64,000 nucleotides of DNA from NCBI GenBank assembly GCA_910890315.1, contig CAJVGD010000015.1, positions 62,001 through 126,000 on the forward strand, written 5' to 3'. The position numbers and the translations under genes were made by a program. The notes under the pieces were generated by a model that was not told where the DNA came from, made no database searches, and saw nothing but the letters and a program-made list of their open reading frames with translations. Shown one piece after another: positions 44,936 through 55,953 of the stretch (the first letter of the stretch is position 1; every line of letters starts with the position of its first letter). The DNA is from Serendipita indica DSM 11827 (Eukaryota > Basidiomycota > Agaricomycetes > Sebacinales > Serendipitaceae).

Positions 44936-47900
44936 TTAACCTAATAAGTACTTTTTCACAAACCCCCTTTTCTGTCGCGGGGTGGGTACCAGTAGCGCTT
45001 CGGATTCCTGTGAGGTTTTGATGAGCACTGGGGCAAATACTGAGGCTGTAACAGAAATGAGCGGGATAAACATCATAACGGACGACATTCACCGATTCTC
45101 TTCGCTTCGACTTCTTGGCGCGATGTCTGCAAGCACGCAAACTGAAGAAACGCGAAAAGAGTTACCCAGACCTGGGCAATGTCAATCAGGTCCAGTTTAA
45201 AATTTGAGTCCACTAACATTAACAGATACTGGTGAGAGATGCTCTAATAGCTTTCAAGATGTCAGAAGAGTTTGGAAGTGGGGGCGAACTCACCTCGGAA
45301 TCATCCTCTTCCGCAGCCCCGGTAATGATAGGATAGGCCGAGGATGGTACCATGCCATTTGGCAATGCCGCAAAGAAAAGTACCAGGACTTCCGCAAATG
45401 CCAGTGTGATGTCAACCGATGACCATCGAGTTTCGTCCTCAAAGGGAAATGGATCTTCCGTATCTAGGCACTGGAATGAAATAAGTTAGAGCCCGAGTGA
45501 AGCAAAGAACTTGCCTCGCGGATTAAAGATAATAACTCTAGATCCGACGACGTCGCAAAGAGCTCATTGCTTCTATCCTCAATCGGATGACTCATAAGCC
45601 AGTCTATAACCCTCATCAGCTCCTTTGGAATGGTAGAAGGCCGCGTCTCGTTTGCTTTTGAGAATCCGGCGGTGTATCGCGCGGATTGAGGCAAACAGGC
45701 GAGCGATTCCAAGCTCCTGGCAAAGCACGTATGCACTGGAGGCGGATGTTATTCGAAAAATTGACGTGGAATGATACTTACAGAACCTGCCGTTTACCGC
45801 GAGGAAGTAGTCCACGCCATGCTCGACATGCAGAACGATTGTTGTGTCGAGCTCCCCGGAACCCACGTTGAGTTCTGTAGCAGCGGATGTATCGATGAAC
45901 GCTGTGAGGGTTAAAGTGATGGACTGGTGCGGGGCTATGATTCCCTAGCGATTAGAAGTGAGTGCAGACCTCGACTGTGAAGGATACCTACATATATAGG
46001 GCTTATTTTTAGCCAATGGGGTGCTATTAACCCGCCCTCAATAGGTGAAATGATTCGATAAGCGCAAGGTCGGTCGCTCTTATTGAGGATCTCCACGAAC
46101 TGGGTCGAAGTTTCAAGATACCTAGACAGAGGATCAATAATGATTTATAGACACGTATATGCGTACCTAAGGTTCCCAAATTCTACAACCTTGCTACTCA
46201 GAGATAGCCTCGGGGCCGAATTCGCCTGTGTTGGCAGGCGGCTCATACTGGACAGGATAGTGGCAATGGAGCTCCTTTGAAGTTCCGGATCCACAGATCT
46301 TGTCTAAGAGTCATTAATACGAGTCATCTCATGTAGATGGAGACTACCTCAAGATCAAAATCGGCTGAGACAGGCTTGTGGTCGCTGAGGAGAGTGTTTG
46401 GATGAGACTCGTATTTGGTTTGTTGGAGGGACGATTCTGGATGAGCAAGGGAAAGGATTCGGTCTGTCCACGCTGGACGTCTCCTGGTGAAAATCAGATT
46501 TGATCACACGGACGTATGGCTAAAACTTACTTTGAGTCAATAGTAGTCCCATTTAGTAGGTATCGATAAGTCCTGATATAGTTCCAGTTAATGCGGACGA
46601 GCGAGGGTAGAAATAGCCTTACGGCGGAAAAGTAATCGGCATTTCTTTGAAAGAGTTGAATGCTAGCTTGTGTCTCTTTGAGACATTTAGCTATGGAAGT
46701 AGTGAGAGGTGAACAAAACGTTACAACTCCACGTACTTCGTCGAACTGAAGGAGTTCTACAAGGTCTCGCGGGGCCACAGATTCGACTATTTGCTCCATA
46801 ACGTCTTCAAACGGTAGTTCAATACGATAGTTGAGATCTGAAAGAATGAGTGATGGATGCTAAGCGTCGGCGAGTACCAACCTCCCTACAGGCTCGGTCA
46901 GAATTGTCGAGATAAAGTAAGCAATTCACCATCCAGATAAGAACATCACTCTCGAATATTGAGGAAGAGACTGGTCTAAGTGGCTCCGCGGCTTCCGCGG
47001 GCGTCGCAGCCCGCAAGGGGAAGTGCATACGATTACAGATCTCGCGGTGGTCTTCATTGCGCTTTTGCATCATTCCGTCATGAGCTGCGAGATGTGATGC
47101 CACAACGGTGATGACTGTGTTTCGGAAGCGGAATCGTAAACCGACCCCACCCTTGTTTCCCTAAGCCAGAAGTCAGAGGGCGCCATGCCGAGAAGCCATT
47201 GACTCTACCATCAAGCCCATTATTCCTACCCCAAGATATGTAGTTGAAATCTCCGAGATGTATGGTCGTTGCCCCTTTCGAACGAAGGCGAGTATTAACA
47301 TTCCTACCAGTTGACACGACGCGAACTACTTCCCCGTAAGCTTACCACTTGGATCCCTAAACTCGCATACCTTGACATAAGATCCTCCAGTATCTTCCAA
47401 GCAATTCATAATGGCTGACGTCCATGTATCCTCGAGCAGAGTAGACGTACTGTAGATTAAAGCACTTGTACTGAGGTCCAGCTCTTGAAATCCAAATATG
47501 AGCATATCAGGGCTATCAAGAATGCCGGGTTTTCGCCTGTCAGCTGAAGGGCCCATGTGTTGCACCCAAGACTTGATCGACGCATCCGGTAATCGTCCAT
47601 TGACATTAAATGTTCCAACTCGTAGTCTGAATGGTGTCAATCAAACCTTTCGTATTGACAAGGAACGTGTGTACCGTAGCTTATGCGGGGAGGAGAATGC
47701 ATCCCTGGATGCGAGGATTTGCTGCTGAATCCAATGATCACGAATCAAGATAGCGTCTCCATCCTCGTCTCCAGGGCTACCAGCAAAAGCGGTAGAGAGT
47801 GCGAGGTCGTCGACTAAATGTCTGAGGTCTACAGAATGAGCATCGGAGAGACCTTGCAAAGAAGCACTCGCCTTGAGGTCGGGAGAAATGCATGATCACT

Positions 47901-48636
47901 GTATGTAGAAGTATTTGAGAAACTAATCGGCTGTGGTGGGGTTAATACTGACTCCTCTGATCCTCAATAGGAGGAGAATACGCGGCGAGCCAGCTTTGAG
48001 TTGATTCTGCCCTCATTTCGCTGGTCACTGGGTACTTTAGTGATTGAGTGTATCATGAAAGGGCTTCTACGCACTAGTTAGGCTCTGGAGCTTTCTACAT
48101 TCGCGCTCCAACGCCACTGCCTGATCTTCTTGGCAAACGAATGCGAACTCTCTGCCGTCGGAAAGTATGTTTACAAGACAATCTGAGAAGTTTCATTAGT
48201 GGAGGGTAGGTAGATAGAGTATTGCGTACGAGCGACCGAACTCTTCAGCGGGGCGTTGGTGCTCGTTGGGCTAGTTGAAGACGTCACTTGGGAGACATGA
48301 ATCTCAAAGCTGGCAGATAATGCAAAGGTATCGACAAGGACGAGGGCGTCGCCGCTCCATTTAAATATGAACAGCCTGCATTAATGGGTTAGAATGTGTG
48401 CTTGCGCCATCTAGAGAATAGCTGTACCCTCCATATAGTGCTCCATTAGAGTCGTGTGATACGACCGCAATTACTCTCCGCGTCTTTCGTATGTATGTCG
48501 AGCCAGGTTCTTGCGTTGTTTGCAATGACGCGCCGTCACGAGCTGTTCGCGGTCGAGTATCAATAACAAGCGTTGCTTTTTCAGACCCTCTCAATAGTCT
48601 TGTGACAATCTCATTTGCATTTGGAGAAGTCGCCAT
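44936..48636 (-). CDS. OCRL/INPP5B-like inositol polyphosphate 5-phosphatase
   Basis: Type II 5-phosphatase with four domains. N-terminal PH-like domain from ATG 48636 (MATSPNANEIVTRLLRGSEK); catalytic domain at about 47640-46330 with RVGTFNVNGRLPD, IFGFQELDLSTSAL, VVASHLAAHDGMMQKRNEDH, MGDLNYRIELPFEDV and RRPAWTDRILSLAH ... LLSDHKPVSA; ASH domain at about 46270-45782 (HWLKISPIY, IAPHQSITLTLTAFID); RhoGAP-like domain at 45735-44936 (TIPKELMRVIDWL, SLIRECLDTEDPFPFEDE, VNVWVTLFAFLQF, ASVFAPVLIK). The 3' exons read: 45735-45515, 45470-45294, 45250-45218, 45171-45093, 45045-44936. Intron 45471-45514 has a GC donor. Dephosphorylates PI(4,5)P2 on endocytic membranes in relatives. The stop lies 5 bp from the stop of the convergent J-protein gene. 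Exact 5' exons not all resolved. Confidence 0.85.
45471..45514 (-). other. GC-AG intron in the OCRL-like gene
   Basis: On the minus strand exon ...ATCCGCGAG, intron GCAAGTTCTT...TTCCAG of 44 nt, next exon TGCCTAGAT. It joins SLIRE to CLDTEDPFPFEDE; the latter is the conserved RhoGAP-like sequence. Confidence 0.8.
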
Positions 48637-48911
48637 TTCAAAGACAGCTGCTAGCGGATGAGGAGAGGACCAACATGGGTCCGATACAGGACAACAGGGT
48701 GAACCACTGTAAGACATTTCCGGCATATCCGACTGTTCTCTTTCGATCTGAGCTCCGCAGTTTTCACTCAATTTCTGCTACCAGTGGCCGGTTGGAAAAG
48801 ACCTGTTCAACTGTATGTCACTGCTCCGTATAAGAACGAATTGATAATCCGTATCCCATATTACTCGCGAAATGTAAAGGCCTGGGGTTGTATTTTACTT
48901 CCTCTAATACA

Positions 48912-50297
48912 TTACGCAAAAAGACCTCTATACGCTTTCTTCTCTTTTTCTCTCTTCTCCTTCCTCTTTGTACGTACGCGCTCCAATTCGCTTCGAAGGG
49001 CAGCATCTTTGCCACCCAGCAGTGCGTCGGCGGCGGCTAGATCTTTCTCTGCCTCATCTTCCTGCTTCGTGAGGGCATATGCCTGACCGCGTCTGTAGAG
49101 AGCTTTGGCTTTCTCCGTATCGCTAAGGTTTGTGATACCCAGAACGCGGGTAGCGCTCTGAATAGAGAGCCCGCCAGCAATAGGCTGGACCTTGAGCGCC
49201 ACCAAGGCAATATTGAGGAGAACTGGCACACGTACGGCGCGGTATGATGCCGCTATCTCGCCTTCGAGTGTCGAATCGGGATGAATATCCAGGTATCGTA
49301 GTGCTTCTGAGACGGGATGAGGAACGAGTTGTCATGATACTAGAGTCTATGCTTACTCTGATATTTGGTAAGTGCTGTAGCGACGTCTCCCTTCTTGAAC
49401 AAGGCATTAGCCACTTCTCGGACATGTGAGGCAATCTTCAGTGCCTCTTCCGGTTTCTGGGTATCGACAGATTCTTCATCCTCCGGCCAATCTTCGTAGG
49501 GATCACTGCCCTCAGCTGCCTTGGCGCTGCTATCCGTCGACAGACTGGGATCATCTGGGAGTAGTTCTCCACAATCGTCTATGACGACGGGGGATACAGG
49601 AACATCTCCCGCTGTAGTCTTGGTATTTTCGATCTCACGCACAATCGACTTTCCCTTGACTACTGTGCCGAATACGACGTGCTTTCCGTCGAGGTGAGGA
49701 GTAGGAACGGTCGTGATGAAGAACTGAGAACCTGAGGGAATATCTAAGAGATCATACTGTTTCATCAAATGCCTTACGAACCATTCGTGTTGGGTCCCTA
49801 GAACGAGATATCAGTAACTTCACGATCACCAATCCGAATAGACGTACTGCATTTGCCATAGAAAGCAAGAAAGGTCTTGAATGCTTGTATTCTGGGAGGA
49901 AGGCTTCATCGTCAAATTTCTCGCCATATATCGATTCCCCGCCTGTATCGCGAATCAGACAAGTAAATTGTCATATAAGGAGCATACCTGTGCCATTAGA
50001 AGCTGTAAAGTCTCCCCCTTGGCACATGAAGCTAGTGTATTGCCGTTATTTTCGGTCGCTCAAGCGTTGGTCCGCCGCGACTCACCCCTTTATGACTCGG
50101 TGAAACGTGCTTCCTTTGTAATGTAGAGGCTTTCCCGCTGCTCCTACTCCCTTCTCTCCTGTGCATAGTGCTCTGAAATTCTCAGCTGTCTTAGGCACGG
50201 CATCCGAGTAGAGCTGGAAGATGATCCGTCCAATCGGTCGTCCACCAATCGAGATGTCGAAGAAGGTATACGGTCTTTGCGTTTCTGAATCACTCAT
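48912..50297 (-). CDS. CPR6: Cyclophilin-40 (peptidyl-prolyl isomerase with TPR)
   Basis: Hsp90 co-chaperone of the Cyp40/Cpr6 family. Start ATG 50297 ([19 protein letters not shown]). Cyclophilin domain: [79 protein letters not shown]. The acidic linker is [15 protein letters not shown]. The TPR region follows ([51 protein letters not shown]) and ends with basic [18 protein letters not shown] at stop 48912. At least five introns of about 50-60 nt separate the cyclophilin pieces between 50100 and 49760. All key isomerase positions I could read (Arg in FHRV, Phe in QFFI) are present. Confidence 0.9.
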
Positions 50298-50568
50298 CTT
50301 GATATCTAGAGGTTGGGAAATTGATGGCAGGAGTTCAAGCTTATAAAGGGTGGCCAACTTTAGTGGCGGAATTCTCCAGAAGCTTGAAGAATTGCCTGAG
50401 CGCATTTCGTTCACCGACGGCCATCCAAGAGCTAAAATATGGCGTCAATTTCTTTTGTGAAAGTTTGATCGCGAGTTTGTCCAGAGGCTCTGGCGAATAA
50501 AAGTCACAATCTCAGCGCATGTCTCTAAAAGCAGTGCTACAGTAATCATATCACTATAAGCATGCATT

Positions 50569-53500
50569 TCATCTCTCTACCTCTCCAAAATCTAAGAGCA
50601 TAACCTGCCCGTTCGTGCTACCCAGTGCAATCGAGCGGCCATACTTTGCTGCTTCGCTAACCTTGATCCCTTTAGGTAGAACCAATGTCCGAAGCGGACG
50701 CTTCTTATCTCCAAAGTCTATTGCATTCCATTCGGAATCGTGCCAGACGTTCAGAATCTCGGAGGGGAACGTCTCTTCTACGATAACCTCTAGCTGATCT
50801 TCAGGAACATAATGAACTGCATCTCCCTTGATCTCCCACGCCTCTTCGCCACAGCAAAGGTAACTTCCACTGGTATGCCAGCGTAGGGCCTGGTCATAGA
50901 GGGTGTAATTCATATCAAAGCACGCTTTCAGTGTCGGAGGCTTGTCCGTTGCATCCCATATGAATACTGTGCTTCTCGATGTCGTAAAGGCGAAGAGGGG
51001 TTGGGTAGGTGAAGCACAAACTTGATAGAAAACTTGCGTATCCTCAAGGCGAACGTGTGTCGATTCTGACCATGGATTAGTGGTCCAAATAAGTACTGTG
51101 TCGTTTGAGTCATGGCAAGTGACCAGGCGTCCATCGACAAGGTACGTCAAGGCGGTGATTTTTCCTTGTTCGGTGTTGACAGAGTCGGTAATTGTGGTTG
51201 CAGAGACAACGTCCCACGTACAGACGATTCCGTCCTCCGTGGCTGCGGCGAGATGGCTTCCTTCATGTGAGAAAGCTATGCAAGAAATACTCCCTATTGT
51301 ATTAGATCTAGAGGCCTTCATTCCATCAAGGTTCGAGATGTGCAATGTACTATCAGCAGAGCCTGAAACCACCGACGTACCGTCAGAGTCGAGATCTATA
51401 CAGGTGATAGGACTACTATGTATCCGTATTTGCCGGGTAACCCCTGTTCCCTTCTCCCAAAGACATAATTCGGCATTCACCGAACCTGCGATAAAATGTG
51501 ATCCGTCTCCAGTTATAGAGGCACAGAGGAAGCGTGTATCATTCGATGGAGATTGATAAAGCTTCTGATTATCCTTGTAGTCCCAGACGTATACGACTCG
51601 TGAGACCGCTACAACTATAGGCTGCGAAGCTGCAAACGAGACACACTCGACTTTATTGATGAATGGAACCTCCCATTCTAAGCCAAATGATCCATCGCTT
51701 AGGTTCCAAATACGTAGCGCTTTATCTTCAGACCCAGTGCCAAGTAATCCATCAAACTTTGATATACTCGCACAGAGTATTGCTTTCTCATGAAGGCGCG
51801 AAGTTATGACAGAGTCTCCCACGATAGTGTCAACTAGTTGGGCCTCTCCGTCGTCCATTCCACAGAATAGGCGTGGGACTCCAGGCAGGAATCGTATCGT
51901 GTTGATTCTGCCGCCGGTCAGTGTCCAGGAGAACCCAAGACTTTCGCCAGTAGACCCATTCCATATACGTATTATACGCTCGTCTGAAATAGTCGCCAGC
52001 AGTGTCCCGTCGTGAGAAAACGTTACCGCCCGGACCCAATGGCCAAGCAAGGTTGTACTAATCGTGGTCCCGGATTTTGCGTCCCAGAGTCTAAGATGCT
52101 TATCCATCGACCCCGAAGCGACTCGAGAACCAAAAGGTGAGATGGCCACAGAGAGAATGCCTTGTCTATGCCCAAACAGAGGTAAACTCCCATGCTCCTG
52201 ATCAGAAGTGTTGAGTACAAGTCGCGGAAGTACGTCTTCAAATTGGGGACGGAACGTCCTGGAGACCTTGTTGTTGGTGGGTAAGAATATCAGTGCTGAA
52301 TAATATACCTGGAGGGCTGAATACTGGAGGAGTGATTGATTCAGCTGCAGGAATCTGAACGCATCACGGCACCATTCTTGATCCGTTATGACCTTACAGG
52401 TGTCAGCATGGTCAACGCGCTAGAGTAAGCCTTACTGCATCGCTAGACTTGAGAAGGGTTGCTTTACCAATAAGTGCTTCCAGGAGATGTAGGCTCCGCA
52501 TGACGATGCCTAGGATATCACCTAGGGCTGAGTACTCGAGCCAATTCAGCAGCTTCGTGCTAAGAAAGGTTCGCAGAGCCCCGATAACGTCCTTTTCATA
52601 GATTACCGCGGCAATATGCGCCACAAAATGATTCGCGGAGTAGCGGAGTGTGACGGTTGTACTTTTTAGGAGCCGCTTCTTGAGATCCTTGACCTGGTCG
52701 TTGGGCGGAGGCGGCTCCTCTGCCCTGCTGATACTACATATGTCGGGCTTGAGTTCTCTCATCAATGTGTTAAGACAGGCGAGTCCAAGCAAAGAGTTGC
52801 CTCGATGCAAGCTGACAGAGAACATGTCCGTGCTTCGACCATTCTGGAGGAGAAATTCCCGAAAGGTAGGGTGGAGGATGTATACAGGATCGTCGGGTTC
52901 GCCGCTCCACAAAACACTGGCAAGGCTCTGGATTATACGGCGAACAGGGAGTGCAGGCTTCACGGTGTCCCCAGTAGTGCGACTATCTGGTTCGTTGTGA
53001 GTGACCGCCGAGCTGCAAGGACAACACTAAGGACCGCCTTGAGAGGCTTGATAGAGTGTGCATCCTTAGGCATGGCGCGCCGCAGCACATCCAGGTATAG
53101 AGTGTCAAGATTACTCCGTGTAGTGTGAGCAAGGATGCTTTGCATAACCCCACTCCTGTCAAATGACAGTTCCAGCATACGACATGCCGTGGAAGCAAAG
53201 ATGAACAGACCATCTGATCGCGTAACCAACCGATCCTTATCGATCGCGGACAAATAAGGGTCGTCCATCTGCGAGAATCGATAGTCCACGAAGCGAGCGA
53301 CGTCTTCAAAGTTATCCTCTCGTTCTGTAACTGACTGCTGAATGTGGCCAATTCGGACCTGTGAACCGAGAGTATGAAGGACATCTCGTATGTCCGGCTC
53401 CAAGCGAGTTGTGACGAAAACCTTGAGACCAGGGAGCAAGACCTGCGAGTGGAGACCAGAATCAGTCGGCGCCGATCCGGCAAAGGCCTCTGATATGGCT

Positions 53501-55527
53501 TCAAGTAACATACGCCGCGTTTCAGATGCACATTCGTCGAGTGCATCGATGACGAGGATTAATGATTGGGTTGAGAGTTGGCTGAGAGGCTCGACAACCA
53601 ATCGCCGCCATTGCTTCTTGAAAGGGGACGAATAGATAGCCTCTTTGTCCTCTAGCAACACCTTCAAGCTCGCGCGAAGCCCGCGGAAATTGAGCATGAG
53701 ATCCTCTGCAATGCCCAGGCAGAGGTCACTTGCTGTGGCGGTCGACAAGTTACCACGTGAGAAAAAGAACCGCGCAGCTAGGTGCTCCTGGTCATCCCAC
53801 AGTTGTGCGAGGTGGTTCGCTATTGTGCTCTTGCCAGTTCCCGCAACGTCGACCAAGGCGTATATCCTGGGCGAATTCTTGTCCATGGCCCACTGGTTGA
53901 TGGCGTCGAGTAATCGAACCCGCGTACCTTCAAGGCAGCGTCCATGCTGGATGCCGGACCGATTGATGTGTTTGAGCCTGTCATGGTCTGATGCCTCTGA
54001 AATCGATAAGAGAGCATCAAAGGCGAGAACTGCTGGGCACTTGCCTAACAACGCGTCATCCAGAGCATTAGTCGTCAATGGCTCTTCATTTTCCGTGTGA
54101 GGAAAGTATAGATCTATACTTGTCTTGCAGAGTGTGAAAAGGAGTGATTTGCAGAAGGGAGTCACATACTACGACTTGTCTTCGCGCATCCTCAAGCGCA
54201 GCTAACCACCCGGCCTTTTCATTCGCGGCAGGGTTCTGTACTTGAAAGCGAGATCCATTGGGCAAGTCACTGGACGAGATACCACTCTCAAACAAAGTAT
54301 ATCCCAGGGCGTCAACGAGTGCTCTAAGCCAGCTCAGAAATGAGGACATGTCAATATGACCACCCACCTTGCATAAATGCATGTAGCCGGAACGATTGGG
54401 TCTTCTCGATTGTGGGCGAAATCCTTGACTTTGAACCTTTGGATCTCGCTCTTTAAGAACTCGTCCTCTGGCCTCAGTAGATCGCTGATTCGTGCGAATG
54501 CCTCCTTTGCCGACGTTGTCCACTGCTCTGCTTTAGTCGATGGTAGAGTCAGAAAAGAGGGCTGACTGGATTAATATCCATAGACGTTATAATCAAGTCG
54601 TGAAGTGCTTGAAGGGCCGCAGCGCTGTTACGCAAAGCCTGAATCTCGTCGCATTTGGAAGAAACAAGGATAAATTGATCAATCAACCGTTGCTTCCTTA
54701 GCGCGTGATCCATTTTGGAGGCCACCTTTGACTGCTCTATCGCTGTATACATTGCGAGAGAGGTCTTGTCCAGGATCAGAGACAATGCAAGCCTTCAAAT
54801 AGGAGACTGACCCTGAGCTCACTTACAATCTCCGTGAGCTGGTCCTTATAATCCTGTATCGTCGCAGTCTCCAGGTTTGCGCTTGTCATTTTTGAAAATC
54901 GCGTCCTCAGGCTTGCGTTCTCGATCGTTGTCACATCGCTGGCTGTCACGCCAATGTCTTGAATAACAGCCGCGAAAAGGTCTTCCAGATTCCTAGAACA
55001 CTTGGGTGATTGTAATCGTCTAGCATACGACGACTTACTTTCCATATCTCTTGATGATAACCAAGACTTGATTGTCAACGTGTCCATAGTCATTTCCAGC
55101 CTCGGGATCTCTCCCCTCTAGTCTCTGGAGTTGGCCTTCAAACATCGAAGAGTGACTTTGGAGCGTTGCGATCAATCCACGCCATTTCTCCTCATTCTGG
55201 AGTACATCCTGCCATCCATTAGTCCTAAGATTCTTCTATCAAAGCCATGCACACCCTCATCGTTTCTAGCGCGCCAACGAGGATCGCGCTGACAGCCTTC
55301 AAGGGTGCGAGCACTTCCGACGCCTCAGATACACTTTTAAGAAGCTTGAACACGTTGATTGCCCAGTTTAACGTCTTGTCTTTGGTACTCTGCGTGATTC
55401 GTCGAGATGTTCCTGGGTGGTCCGAGGCCGAGACAGCACTACTGTCCGTAGGAATCTGATGTAAGCTCTTCTTCCCTTTATCTTTGTCTCTCTTGAGCAA
55501 TTTGCTTATCCTTCGTGGAAAGCTCAT
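50569..55527 (-). CDS. NACHT-WD40 NLR-type receptor (STAND NTPase)
   Basis: Large fungal NLR. From ATG 55527 an N-terminal helical region of about 400 residues (LNWAINVFKLLKSVSEASEV, KNLEDLFAAVIQDIG) resembles the N-terminal domains of fungal STAND proteins. The NACHT core at about 54100-52960 has Walker A VDVAGTGKST, then ARFFFSRGN, Walker B LILVIDALDECAS and FVTTRLEPDIRDVL. A winged-helix-like part (YILHPTFREFLL) and helical spacer follow, then 50569-52149 with about ten WD40 blades (e.g. SGSMDKHLRLWDAKSG, GTGSEDKALRIWNLSDG). Members act in non-self recognition and vegetative incompatibility in other fungi. The frame changes once near 52962: either a 56-nt GT-AG intron that drops about 19 conserved residues, or a one-base shift. 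One N-terminal intron would be only 30 nt. Confidence 0.8.
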
Positions 55528-55953
55528 AGTGGAGATCGAGTCCAAAGCGGCTCACAGCACGAGCTTACTTCAAAGGCCAGATGAATGTACATCTACGTTC
55601 TATTCCTTTGTGCTTGTGAGATGAAGTACAGATACAGCGGAGCTGAGCCAAGGCTAGACAAGAGGGTCGACAAGGATTGTGGCAGATGGTGCATAGACTA
55701 TTAGTAAGGGAGTGTGATGGTACTGAAACGATATGTTTCCATGTCCGTTTTCGGCAGGTGACTATTTGAACAAAGGAAATGGGAAACACCAAGAGTGGGA
55801 TATCAAGTAAAAAAAATCGAGCAGGATATGTTGCGAAAAGGACAGGACTGTCGTGACGGGGTCGTGATGTAATGGAAAATGCAACTGCCGAAAAAGTGTA
55901 TGAGACGATGTGTACTGAGCACTCGCTCGAAGGAATGGGTGGTGATGCCGAGA
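55528..55953. other. Intergenic region, NLR promoter / ABC 3' flank
   Basis: 426 bp between two minus-strand genes. Antisense frame 55565-55972 is unsupported. A run of seven A at about 55811 is the only simple feature noticed. Confidence 0.5.
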
